A DNA stretch of 64,000 nucleotides from an uncultured Lachnospiraceae bacterium (GTDB taxonomy: Bacteria; Bacillota; Clostridia; Lachnospirales; Lachnospiraceae): contig CALWIA010000003.1 of assembly GCA_944380605.1 (NCBI GenBank), forward strand, positions 62,001 through 126,000, written 5' to 3'. Every line of letters begins with the position of its first letter. Position 1 is the stretch's first letter. The position numbers and the translations under genes are program-made. The notes beneath the pieces are model-generated. The model did no database searches and was not told the origin of the DNA. It saw only the letters and a program-made list of their open reading frames with translations. Below are positions 26,418 to 33,397 of this stretch, piece by piece.

Positions 26418-26431
26418 ATGCGTCTGCTCCT

Positions 26432-26986
26432 CTACTGAATCAGCTGCAGATCCACAAGGGGCATCACCCGCAGCCACACTTTTCCCAGTATCTGTTCCCG
26501 TTTCACATTGCCGATATTGGCAAAGCGGCTGTCCTCGCTGCTGTCCCGGTTGTCTCCCAGCAGAAAATACTCATCTTCTCCCAGCAGAACCGGGTTTTCC
26601 GCCAGACCGGCCAGAGAAACCCGGCTCAGTTCCGGCTCCGTTTCCAGTTCTTTTCCATCGATCCAGATGCGGCCCTGCCGGATCTGTACCGTCTCACCCG
26701 GAAGGCCGATGACCCGCTTTACATTGGCACGGCGGTCTTCCCGCTGAAACACCACCACATCCATTCGGTCCGGACTGCCCAGATCATACGACAGGCGGTT
26801 CATCAGCACCACGTCTCCGGCCTGCAGGCACGGAGTCATGGACTGGCCGCTGATCTGTACCTGGGTGCCGAACGCGTACACCGAAAACCATGCCAGGCAC
26901 AGCACCACAGCGATGTCCGCCAGCCACTGCACGGCTCTTTTCAAAATGCTGTTTTCCTCTGCCTGGTAAAACTCCACATTTTTCAC
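26432..26986 (-). CDS. lepB: Signal peptidase I
   Basis: 184 residues from GTG at 26986, which has GAGGAA eight bases upstream; an in-frame ATG at 27010 has no visible site and would add eight residues. One membrane helix (VQWLADIAVVLCLAWFSVYA) anchors the protein, with the catalytic part outside. The nucleophile Ser49 is in ISGQSMTP and the general base Lys90 in NVKRVIGLPGE; GDNRDSSEDSR is the conserved box E. It removes signal peptides from secreted proteins. It lies downstream of rplS after a terminator. Confidence 0.93.
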   Translation of the reverse strand: MKNVEFYQAEENSILKRAVQWLADIAVVLCLAWFSVYAFGTQVQISGQSMTPCLQAGDVVLMNRLSYDLGSPDRMDVVVFQREDRRANVKRVIGLPGETVQIRQGRIWIDGKELETEPELSRVSLAGLAENPVLLGEDEYFLLGDNRDSSEDSRFANIGNVKREQILGKVWLRVMPLVDLQLIQ

Positions 26987-27025
26987 TTTGCATTCCTCGC
27001 CTGAACCCATCCGGCTCTTTGTTAT

Positions 27026-27063
27026 AAAAAGAAGGGGGTGTTACTCCGGCAACATCCCCTTCT
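27026..27063 (-). terminator. Terminator after rplS
   Basis: Minus-strand AGAAGGGGATGTTGCC and the opposing TAACACCCCCTTCT pair with one imperfect position and are followed by TTTTTAT. It lies between rplS and lepB, so lepB depends on read-through or a weak internal start. Confidence 0.75.
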
Positions 27064-27076
27064 CGTCTGAAACGAA

Positions 27077-27424
27077 TTATTTTACCAGTTCTTTCACCTT
27101 TGCGGCCTTGCCCACACGGGTCTTCAGGTAATTCAGCTTCGCTCTTCTGACTTTACCTCTTCTTACAACCTCGATGTTGTCCACAAAGGGAGAATGTACC
27201 GGCCAGGTCTTCTCAACGCCGATGCCGTTGGAATTCTTTCTGACCGTGAAGGTTTCCCGGGCTCCGCCGTTCTGTCTCTTCACTACCGTTCCCTCGAACA
27301 CCTGGATTCTCTCGCGGTTTCCTTCTTTGATCTTGTTGTAGACCTTTACCGTATCTCCTACGCGGAACTCCGGCACAGTGTCCTTCAGCTGCTCAGCTTC
27401 GATCTTCTTAATAATTTCGTTCAC
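27077..27424 (-). CDS. rplS: 50S ribosomal protein L19
   Basis: 115 residues, normal bL19. It contains [36 protein letters not shown] and [21 protein letters not shown]. It sits at the 30S-50S interface. A strong promoter lies about 80 bases upstream, and AAGGAGG precedes the start. It is the first gene after trmD and is separated from lepB by a terminator. Confidence 0.97.
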   Translation of the reverse strand: MNEIIKKIEAEQLKDTVPEFRVGDTVKVYNKIKEGNRERIQVFEGTVVKRQNGGARETFTVRKNSNGIGVEKTWPVHSPFVDNIEVVRRGKVRRAKLNYLKTRVGKAAKVKELVK

Positions 27425-27502
27425 TGGTGAACCTCCTTCATATATTCGATGTTCTTAATACATAACCTGTAACAGAGGACCATCTCTTATTCACAGAATC
27501 TA

Positions 27503-27531
27503 ATTCTAGCACAGGACTGCAGGCATTGCAA
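27503..27531 (-). promoter_or_regulatory. Sigma-A promoter of rplS
   Basis: Minus-strand TTGCAA (27526-27531), 17-base spacer, TAGAAT (27503-27508). The leader of about 75 bases before rplS holds no structure I can assign with confidence. Confidence 0.65.
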
Positions 27532-27538
27532 GCCCTTT

Positions 27539-28288
27539 TTACGGATTTTTCCCTTGTTTTTCCTCTTCCAAAGCCTTTAAAAACTCCAGATCTTTCTTGG
27601 TCAGCTGCGCTTCCTTTAATAGGTCCGGACGGCGCTGCCAGGTGCGCAGCAGCGACTGCTGCCGTCTCCAGGCTTCTATGTTTTTGTGGTGGCCGGACAA
27701 AAGCACCTCCGGCACCCGCATCCCTTCGTAATATTCCGGCCTCGTGTACTGGGGATATTCCAGCAGATTGTCGCAGAAGGATTCGGTCTGCGCCGATTCC
27801 TCGTTGTTCAGCACGCCGGGCACCAGCCGGGAGATGCAGTCGATCATCACCATAGCCGGCAGTTCCCCTCCGGTGAGCACATAGTCTCCGATGGAAAGGA
27901 AATCCGTCACAATCCGATCCAGCGCCCGTTCGTCGATGCCCTCGTAATGGCCGCACAGGAACACCAGGTCTTCTTCCTTGGCCAGTTCTTCCGCAATTTT
28001 CTGATTGAACACCCGTCCCTGGGGCGTCATATACAGCACCCTGGGGCGCTTCCCCAGCCTGGCGCACAGCGCCTCATAGGAATCACAGACCGGCCCGGGC
28101 TGCATCACCATGCCGGCCCCGCCTCCATAAGGCGCGTCGTCCACATGGCGGTGTTTGTCTTTGGAATAGTCCCGGATGTCAATGGCCTCTATAGAAAGGA
28201 TCCCTTTTTCCGCGGCCCTGCCGATGATACTGGTATGCAGGCCGTTCAAAACCATATCCGGAAACAACGTCAGTATATGATAATTCAT
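27539..28288 (-). CDS. trmD: tRNA (guanine-N1)-methyltransferase
   Basis: 249 residues. The SPOUT trefoil-knot signature is FLSIGDYVLTGGELPAMVMID, with LFPDMVLNG near the start and MVMQPGPVCDSYEA in the first third. It methylates G37 next to the anticodon using S-adenosylmethionine. It follows rimM after 29 bases in the standard rpsP-khpA-rimM-trmD order. Confidence 0.97.
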   Translation of the reverse strand: MNYHILTLFPDMVLNGLHTSIIGRAAEKGILSIEAIDIRDYSKDKHRHVDDAPYGGGAGMVMQPGPVCDSYEALCARLGKRPRVLYMTPQGRVFNQKIAEELAKEEDLVFLCGHYEGIDERALDRIVTDFLSIGDYVLTGGELPAMVMIDCISRLVPGVLNNEESAQTESFCDNLLEYPQYTRPEYYEGMRVPEVLLSGHHKNIEAWRRQQSLLRTWQRRPDLLKEAQLTKKDLEFLKALEEEKQGKNP

Positions 28289-28317
28289 GGATCGCTCCTC
28301 TTCGTTCTGCTGTTCCG

Positions 28318-28830
28318 CTACAGATCCAGCAGACCGTCCAGCACATGGACCAAAACTTTTCCCTCTTCCAGATTTACATTCAGAATGCAGGAAGGAATGG
28401 CCGGAAGCAGCACTTCTTTTCCGTTTTTCTGTTTCACTGCGTACACGTCGTTGGCGCCAGTCTGCAGCACATCCGTCAGCGTTCCCAGTTCTTCCCCCGC
28501 ATCGGTCCAGACGGCAAGGCCAATCATATCCGCGATGAAATTTTCGTTGGGCGCCAGCTTCACGGCATTTTCCCTGGTGACCAGCAGATCCCTGCCTTTG
28601 TAGATCTCAATATCGTTGATGTTGTCATAGCCTTTGAACTTGACGATGACCATATTCTTAAAAAACTTCACATGCTCCACTTCCATGGGCTTGTGTTCTT
28701 TTCCCGTATCAATCAGCACTTCTTTCAGCTGTTTAAAACGGCCGGCGTCGTCGGTGGTAGGAAAAACCTTGACCTCCCCCCGCACGCCGTGGGTGGACGT
28801 AATCACGCCTACGCGCAGCAACTGCTCCAT
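28318..28830 (-). CDS. rimM: 16S rRNA processing protein RimM
   Basis: 170 residues from ATG at 28830, where the protein starts [22 protein letters not shown] as RimM does; the frame is open for 19 codons more but unlike the family. The C-terminal PRC-barrel-like half contains [18 protein letters not shown] and ends [15 protein letters not shown]. It helps mature the 30S head. It is encoded between khpA and trmD. Confidence 0.95.
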   Translation of the reverse strand: MEQLLRVGVITSTHGVRGEVKVFPTTDDAGRFKQLKEVLIDTGKEHKPMEVEHVKFFKNMVIVKFKGYDNINDIEIYKGRDLLVTRENAVKLAPNENFIADMIGLAVWTDAGEELGTLTDVLQTGANDVYAVKQKNGKEVLLPAIPSCILNVNLEEGKVLVHVLDGLLDL

Positions 28831-28908
28831 ATCCGCTTCTCTCTTTCCTGTCAGTCTCCCAATGGTACAAACAAGACCGTCTGCCATGGCGGCCGGCGGT
28901 CTTGTTCC

Positions 28909-29136
28909 TTACTGAATCTCAACGATCACTTTCTTGTCTTCTTTTGAGGCTGCTGCCTTTACCACAGAACGAATGGCTTTCGCGATTCTGCCCTGCTTTC
29001 CGATTACCTTTCCCATGTCGGCGGGAGCCACCTTCAGTTCCAGAATGGTCTCGCCGTTTTTTTCGGTTTCGATAACGGAAACTTCCTCCGGATGTTCCAC
29101 CAGAGCTTTCGCCATAACCTCCACTAATTCCTTCAT
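28909..29136 (-). CDS. khpA: KH-domain RNA-binding protein KhpA
   Basis: 75 residues from ATG at 29136 (GAGG eight bases upstream); a GTG nine bases earlier is open but worse placed. It is essentially one KH domain with the VIGKQGRIAKAIR loop carrying the GxxG RNA-grip motif. KhpA pairs with the Jag/KhpB protein in Gram-positives and binds many small RNAs and mRNAs. It sits between rpsP and rimM, as in Bacillus ylqC. Confidence 0.93.
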   Translation of the reverse strand: MKELVEVMAKALVEHPEEVSVIETEKNGETILELKVAPADMGKVIGKQGRIAKAIRSVVKAAASKEDKKVIVEIQ

Positions 29137-29151
29137 ATCCTTCACCTCAGA

Positions 29152-29394
29152 TTACTGGATGCCGGCAATCTTCAGCAGCTTGCTTACCGTCTCGGTGGGC
29201 TGCGCACCAGTTGCCAGCCACTTCTTTGCTGCTTCCTCGTCGAATTTGATTACGCTGGGATCACGATTGGGATCGTAGTATCCGATCTCTTCGATGAACT
29301 TGCCATCTCTGGGGGATCTGGAATCCGCAACCACTACTCTATAGAAAGGAGCCTTCTTCTGGCCCATTCTTCTCAGTCTCATCTTTACTGCCAT
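29152..29394 (-). CDS. rpsP: 30S ribosomal protein S16
   Basis: 80 residues with the bS16 start [22 protein letters not shown] and [23 protein letters not shown]. It is an early-assembling protein of the small subunit. It is 79 bases downstream of ffh, preceded by an AAGGAGG-type site. Confidence 0.97.
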   Translation of the reverse strand: MAVKMRLRRMGQKKAPFYRVVVADSRSPRDGKFIEEIGYYDPNRDPSVIKFDEEAAKKWLATGAQPTETVSKLLKIAGIQ

Positions 29395-29473
29395 GTCTTT
29401 TCACCTCCTTATTTCCATGTGTCTGGAATAATCATTTATAGACAAAAGCACAAGGCTTTGCTAACAACATCCA

Positions 29474-30841
29474 TTAGAACGGCATTTTCAGTTTTCCCAG
29501 CATTCCGCCGAAACCGCCCATGCCGCCTTTGCGCCTGCCGCCGCCCATAAGTCCCGGCAGCTGCTTCATCATCTTGCGCATCTGGTCGAACTGCTTGACA
29601 ATCCGGTTGACCTCGCTGATATCCACGCCGGCGCCTCTGGCAATCCGCTGTTTCCGGGAGGGATTCAGCAAAGAGGGGTTGGCCCGCTCTTCCTTCGTCA
29701 TGGAAAGGATAATGGCCTCCACCCGGTCCATGGCCGACTCGTCAATGTCCGCGCCGCCCTTCAGCTGGGCCATGCCCGGCATCATACTCATGATGCTGGC
29801 GACGCCGCCCATTTTTTTGATCTGCCGCATCTGTTCCAGGAAATCGTCAAAGTCAAATTCCGCCTTTTTCAGCTTCTGGCTCAGTTCTCTGGTCTTTTCC
29901 TCATCGACCTCCATCTGGGCCTTCTCAATCAGAGAAAGGATATCTCCCATGCCCAGAATCCGGGACGCCATGCGGTCCGGATAAAACTGCTCCAGATCGG
30001 AAAGCTTTTCTCCCATGCCCACATACAGAATGGGCCGGCCGGTGACCGCTTTTATGGATAGCGCGGCTCCGCCTCGGGTATCGCCGTCCATTTTGGTAAG
30101 GATTACGCCGTCGATGCCGATCTTATTCTGGAAGGTTTCCGCCACATTCACCGCGTCCTGTCCGGTCATGGCGTCTACAATCAGAAGGGTCTGACTCACA
30201 TCCACCGCTGCCTTTATGGCCTGCAGTTCCTCCATCATACCTTCGTCAATGTGCAGACGGCCTGCCGTATCCAGAATCACCACGTTGAATCCGTTTTTTG
30301 CCGCATGCTCCACCGCCGCTTTGGCGATGTCCACCGGGCTCTGGTTCTCGCCCATGGCAAATACCGGAACGCCCTGTTTTTCTCCGTTGATCTGCAGCTG
30401 TTTAATCGCCGCCGGCCGGTATACGTCACAGGCAGCCAGCAGCGGCCTGCGTCCTTTAGCCTTCAGTTTTCCGGCAATTTTGGCGGTAGTGGTGGTTTTT
30501 CCAGCGCCCTGCAGTCCGGCCATGAGAATCACCGTGATCTCGTTTGCCGGCTTCAGCGCGATTTCCGTTGTCTCCGAACCCATAAGGGAAACCAGTTCCT
30601 CGTGGACAATCTTGACCACCATCTGGCCCGGCGTCAGGCTGTTGAGCACATCCTGTCCCACCGCCCGTTCCTGCACGGAACTGATAAACTGTTTGACGAC
30701 CTTGAAGCTGACATCGGCTTCCAGAAGCGCCATTTTGACTTCCTTCAGCGCGGCTTTGACATCCGCTTCCGACAGCCGTCCCTTTCCCCGCAGGTTCTTG
30801 AAAATATTCTGCAGTTTGTCTGATAAACTCTCAAATGCCAT
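29474..30841 (-). CDS. ffh: Signal recognition particle GTPase Ffh
   Basis: 455 residues: N and G domains with GLQGAGKTTT, DTAGRLHIDEGMM and TKMDGDTRGGAALS, then the Met-rich M domain ending GGGRRKGGMGGFGGMLGKLK. With the SRP RNA it recognises signal sequences on nascent chains and delivers ribosomes to FtsY at the membrane. It follows ylxM after 20 bases. No SRP RNA gene was found in the window. Confidence 0.98.
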   Translation of the reverse strand: MAFESLSDKLQNIFKNLRGKGRLSEADVKAALKEVKMALLEADVSFKVVKQFISSVQERAVGQDVLNSLTPGQMVVKIVHEELVSLMGSETTEIALKPANEITVILMAGLQGAGKTTTTAKIAGKLKAKGRRPLLAACDVYRPAAIKQLQINGEKQGVPVFAMGENQSPVDIAKAAVEHAAKNGFNVVILDTAGRLHIDEGMMEELQAIKAAVDVSQTLLIVDAMTGQDAVNVAETFQNKIGIDGVILTKMDGDTRGGAALSIKAVTGRPILYVGMGEKLSDLEQFYPDRMASRILGMGDILSLIEKAQMEVDEEKTRELSQKLKKAEFDFDDFLEQMRQIKKMGGVASIMSMMPGMAQLKGGADIDESAMDRVEAIILSMTKEERANPSLLNPSRKQRIARGAGVDISEVNRIVKQFDQMRKMMKQLPGLMGGGRRKGGMGGFGGMLGKLKMPF

Positions 30842-30861
30842 GAAATCCTCCTGATCAGGCC

Positions 30862-31203
30862 TTACACATCCAGAATCTCGCCGGCAATCTGCTGAATCCT
30901 GCGGATGGTTTCCCCGCCGCGGGACGCGTCGTACTCTTCTGTCAGGCGCAGAATTTCCTCCACCTTTTCCCTGGTCTGATGAAACTTCTCGATCAGCTTC
31001 AGCTTCTGTTCATACTCCGCCAGAATCCGGTCGCACCGCCGTACCAGATCGTGTACGCCCTGCCGGCTGATGCCCTCTTCCTGGGCAATCTCCGTCAGAG
31101 ACAGATCCCGCAGCACTACGTCCTCATAAATCCGGCGCTGATGTTCCGTCAGCAGTTCGCCGTAAAAATCATACAGGAGTCCCTGTTCTACAATTCGTTC
31201 CAT
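30862..31203 (-). CDS. ylxM: YlxM helix-turn-helix protein (SRP-associated)
   Basis: 113 residues. A sigma-70 region-4-like helix-turn-helix is read as LTEHQRRIYEDVVLRDLSLTEIAQEEGISRQGVHDLVRRCD. Family members (YlxM/p13) are encoded next to ffh and influence SRP assembly. The transcript from the predicted promoter would have only about ten bases of leader. It is first in the ylxM-ffh-rpsP-khpA-rimM-trmD operon. Confidence 0.92.
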   Translation of the reverse strand: MERIVEQGLLYDFYGELLTEHQRRIYEDVVLRDLSLTEIAQEEGISRQGVHDLVRRCDRILAEYEQKLKLIEKFHQTREKVEEILRLTEEYDASRGGETIRRIQQIAGEILDV

Positions 31204-31218
31204 TTCATCACCTGTGCT

Positions 31219-31247
31219 ATCATACAGGAAAAAGCGGCGGCTGTCAA
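31219..31247 (-). promoter_or_regulatory. Sigma-A promoter of ylxM-ffh
   Basis: Minus-strand TTGACA (31242-31247), 17-base spacer, TATGAT (31219-31224), ending 15 bases before the ylxM ATG. Confidence 0.8.
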
Positions 31248-31280
31248 GTATTTTTTCTTTACGATGAAGCGAAATACTCC

Positions 31281-31309
31281 TTGCGGCTTGCCGGCAGATG
31301 TGCTATATT
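31281..31309 (+). promoter_or_regulatory. Promoter of the antitoxin RNA
   Basis: TTGCGG (31281-31286), 17-base spacer, TATATT (31304-31309). It points toward the 3' end of the toxin gene on the other strand. Confidence 0.65.
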
Positions 31310-31315
31310 GATAAT

Positions 31316-31415
31316 ACAAAGGGAAAGCCAGAGACACACGGCCTACCCTCAAATAACTACAACAACTGTTTTACACAGCCGTTCACTATTGCGAGTAGTG
31401 GGCGGCTATTTCTCT
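31316..31415 (+). ncRNA. Predicted antisense RNA antitoxin of the holin-like toxin (RatA/SR4-like)
   Basis: A transcript from the promoter at 31281-31309 would run about 90-100 bases and end at the hairpin 31377-31407 (arms GCCGTTCACTA and TAGTGGGCGGC, 11 pairs with two G-U). The same hairpin ends the toxin mRNA, so the two RNAs overlap at their 3' ends, including the toxin stop codon. This is the layout of txpA/RatA and bsrG/SR4 in Bacillus. Ends are estimated from sequence only. Confidence 0.6.
31377..31407. terminator. Shared hairpin terminator of toxin mRNA and antitoxin RNA
   Basis: Symmetric 11-pair stem with a seven-base loop, plus an A-T pair at its base. It overlaps the toxin stop codon at 31406-31408. 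On the plus strand it is followed by a T-rich TATTTCTCT run. Confidence 0.65.
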
Positions 31416-31498
31416 CCCTTGCTGATCTGACAAAGCAGACTGGCAAGGGCTACAATGAATATTCCAATCTGGAGCAAATCCTGATATGTAACATACAT
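31406..31498 (-). CDS. Putative holin-like type I toxin (30 residues)
   Basis: 30 residues: MYVTYQDLLQIGIFIVALA, then a short tail ending SKGEK. One membrane helix with a charged tail and the YxDLLQIGIFIV start are typical of the small holin-like toxins (TxpA/BsrG-type relatives) of Firmicutes, which damage the membrane when over-made. The ribosome binding site AGGAGGG is seven bases upstream and very strong. The gene has its own promoter, a structured leader that can hide the site, and a convergent antisense RNA. It is too short for usual gene callers. Toxic activity is inferred from the family. Confidence 0.8.
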   Translation of the reverse strand: MYVTYQDLLQIGIFIVALASLLCQISKGEK

Positions 31499-31504
31499 TG
31501 GCTC

Positions 31505-31554
31505 ACCCTCCTTTCTTTCGTCTGGAGGGTTTGCCCCTCCGAATGTGGGAGGGC
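31505..31554 (-). promoter_or_regulatory. Toxin mRNA leader with three mutually exclusive stems
   Basis: Four complementary segments in transcript order: A GCCCTCC (31548-31554), B GGAGGGGC (31533-31540), C ACCCTCC (31524-31530), D GGAGGGT (31505-31511, the Shine-Dalgarno). A:B with C:D closes the ribosome site; B:C frees it. Confidence 0.6.
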
Positions 31555-31590
31555 AGGCCGCCTTTATGCGTTCTGACTTTCCGTAAAATA

Positions 31591-31619
31591 AGTATATCAT
31601 ACCCTATCCGGCCGCTCAA
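31591..31619 (-). promoter_or_regulatory. Promoter of the type I toxin
   Basis: Minus-strand TTGAGC (31614-31619), 17-base spacer, TATACT (31591-31596), giving a leader of about 85 bases. Confidence 0.7.
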
Positions 31620-31654
31620 CGCTGTTTTTTGACACCTTCCTTGGGATTTTCCAA

Positions 31655-31698
31655 TAAAAAAGACAGGAACCCCGGCATTCGTGCGCGGCCCTGTCTGT
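31655..31698 (-). terminator. Terminator of the CarD-family gene
   Basis: Minus-strand AGACAGG and CCTGTCT close a G/C-rich arm and are followed by TTTTTTATT, 17 bases after the stop codon. Confidence 0.85.
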
Positions 31699-31714
31699 TC
31701 TCGCTGCCCTTGCA

Positions 31715-32224
31715 TCAATCTCTTTTTATCGGATCTCCCGTCCGGGATGCAATGAAATCCTCCACCTGCGCCGCCGGAATTCCCAGCGGAATCGACAGTT
31801 CCCGGTACAGATTCTCCTTGGCTTTTCGCATATAACGCTCATCCATTTCCGTCAGCCGCTTGCCCCGGCCCTTCCGCTCCATTTTCCTGTGCTGCAGGGT
31901 CTTGATCATGGCGATCCACATCCGGCAGTCACAGCTTTTCAGCGCTTCCTTATACCGGGTTTCCCTCTGACGGTCTTCTTTTATAGCAATACCGGCAATC
32001 TCTCCGATGCCGTCAATCAGGCGGTATGCCTCTTCTTCCGTCAACACCCGCCGCATCACGCTTTTGTTGTCTTCTACCGGCGTGATAATCCGGCCGCCGG
32101 CCGTTCCCGCCGGCTCCAGCACATAGTAGAGTTTCTGCTGCCCATCCTGATCTCTTGCCGTAATGTCCCGTACACGGCAGACGCCGGTAATTCCGTACAC
32201 AATATACTCGTCTTTTTCAAACAA
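31715..32224 (-). CDS. CarD-family transcriptional regulator
   Basis: 169 residues. The N-terminal about 60 residues (FEKDEYIVYGITGVCRVRDI, then LYYVLEPAG and IITPVEDNKSVMRRVL) form the CarD/TRCF RNA polymerase-interacting domain, and the helical C-terminal part ends KENLYRELSIPLGIPAAQVEDF. CarD-like proteins bind the beta subunit and modulate open-complex formation. The start is TTG at 32224; an in-frame stop shortly upstream excludes a longer form. It has its own promoter and terminator. Confidence 0.88.
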   Translation of the reverse strand: MFEKDEYIVYGITGVCRVRDITARDQDGQQKLYYVLEPAGTAGGRIITPVEDNKSVMRRVLTEEEAYRLIDGIGEIAGIAIKEDRQRETRYKEALKSCDCRMWIAMIKTLQHRKMERKGRGKRLTEMDERYMRKAKENLYRELSIPLGIPAAQVEDFIASRTGDPIKRD

Positions 32225-32294
32225 TCCCTGTCAGCCCTTTCCCAAAAGCGGCCTTCCGGCCCGATTCCTGTATCCTCCTGTATGCATTATGTGT

Positions 32295-32324
32295 TTATTT
32301 TACCATTTTCAAACGGAAAATGTC
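32295..32324 (-). promoter_or_regulatory. Promoter of the CarD-family gene
   Basis: Minus-strand CTGACA (32319-32324), 18-base spacer, TAAAAT (32295-32300). The leader is about 64 bases. Confidence 0.5.
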
Positions 32325-32414
32325 AGTATTTTTCAAAAAGACATGCATTTTTGTCGTTTTATACAAAAAGAATCGGGTGTATTTTTGTGCAGTTTTCCTA
32401 TGCCGGACGCCGGT

Positions 32415-33068
32415 TCAGTCTTCCAGCAGCATCCGCTCCAGTTCCCAGACGGTCTTTGCAATCCTTCCCGCGCCGGCCTGTTCCAACTCTTCACGGCTTC
32501 CATATCCGTACAGCACCCCTATGGAATCTATGCCGTTCTCCGCGGCCCCCAGAATATCATGTTCCCGGTCGCCTACCATCACCAGATCCTCCCGGCGCTC
32601 CGCGCCCATCCGCTCTATGGCATAAGCGATCACCTCTCCCTTCTTCACCCGGGTTTCATCCATGCTGGCGCCGGCCACACAGGAAAAATAACCGTCCAGA
32701 TCAAAGTGTTCCAGAATCCGCTGCGCGAAAAGTTCCGGTTTGGAAGTAGCCACCCACAGGATCCTTCCATCGTCCTTCAGCGCCTTTAACATCTGCCGGA
32801 TACCTGGATAAACCTGATTTTCAAAAATTCCGGTTTCCTGAAAATATTCCCGGTAATGGTCAATGGCTTCCGAGGCCTGCCGCAGTGAAAATCCATAATA
32901 CTTCATAAAACTGTCTTTTAACGGCGGTCCGATAAAAGCCTCCAGCACCTCCCGCCTGGTTTCCTCTATGCCGTAATACCGCAGAGCGTGCTGTACCGAC
33001 CGGGTAATGCCCGTCCCCGGATCCGTCAGCGTCCCATCCAGATCAAACAAAATATTCCTCTTCTTCAT
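32415..33068 (-). CDS. HAD-superfamily phosphatase (phosphoglycolate phosphatase-like)
   Basis: 217 residues. The nucleophile motif FDLDGTLTDP has Asp9 and Asp11; motif II is VATSKPE, and the acidic motif IV is MVGDREHDILGAAENGID. A helical cap of about 65 residues sits between motifs I and II, as in subclass IA enzymes such as Gph and PpaX. It should remove phosphate from a small sugar phosphate or nucleotide; the substrate is not readable. It is monocistronic and divergent from the pectinesterase region. Confidence 0.85.
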   Translation of the reverse strand: MKKRNILFDLDGTLTDPGTGITRSVQHALRYYGIEETRREVLEAFIGPPLKDSFMKYYGFSLRQASEAIDHYREYFQETGIFENQVYPGIRQMLKALKDDGRILWVATSKPELFAQRILEHFDLDGYFSCVAGASMDETRVKKGEVIAYAIERMGAERREDLVMVGDREHDILGAAENGIDSIGVLYGYGSREELEQAGAGRIAKTVWELERMLLED

Positions 33069-33397
33069 AACCCATCTCCTCTTCAGATTCTTTGCAGCAA
33101 ATACGAAAAATACGAAAAATATGGTATAATGTTCACGAAAGCATTAAGCAGTGCATCAGATGACAGATAGGAGGAGGCTGCGTGCTTGCATGCAGGCCGC
33201 CGAATATCTGGCAGATGATATAGGGCGCAAGCCCGTGAGCGAACGAACGAAGTTCGTGAGCAAGCACTGCGCCCCGCAAGACAGATGCAAGCCCGTGAGC
33301 GAGGAAACGCAGTTTCCGAGCGCGCACTGCGCCTATGCGGCAAAGGCGCAAGCCCGTGCACATCCCAACAACAGTAAAATAAGAAAGGACCATTCCC
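33069..33397. repeat. Intergenic region with a -10 element and 60-bp repeats carrying covarying hairpins
   Basis: After the HAD gene start, the region holds two ATACGAAAA repeats (33101-33118), a TATAAT at 33125-33130 without a good -35, and an A/G-rich GGAGGAGG near 33172. From 33227 to about 33358 the sequence GCAAGCCCGTG recurs at 33227, 33287 and 33348, giving two imperfect units of 60-61 bases. Each unit contains a six-pair hairpin with a three-base loop (33243-33257 and 33303-33317). The pectinesterase start follows. An open frame runs through the units but is probably a by-product. Confidence 0.7.

Noticed and set aside
27425..27502. Ribosomal protein L19 leader RNA
   Set aside because: I could not match the leader to the known conserved pairs; a covariance search with the L19 leader model would decide.
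31298..31576. Plus-strand open frame opposite the type I toxin
   Set aside because: It overlaps the antisense RNA and toxin leader, has no ribosome site and looks like no protein family.
33227..33358. CRISPR array
   Set aside because: There are only two to three imperfect units with similar rather than unique spacers, and no cas gene is present.
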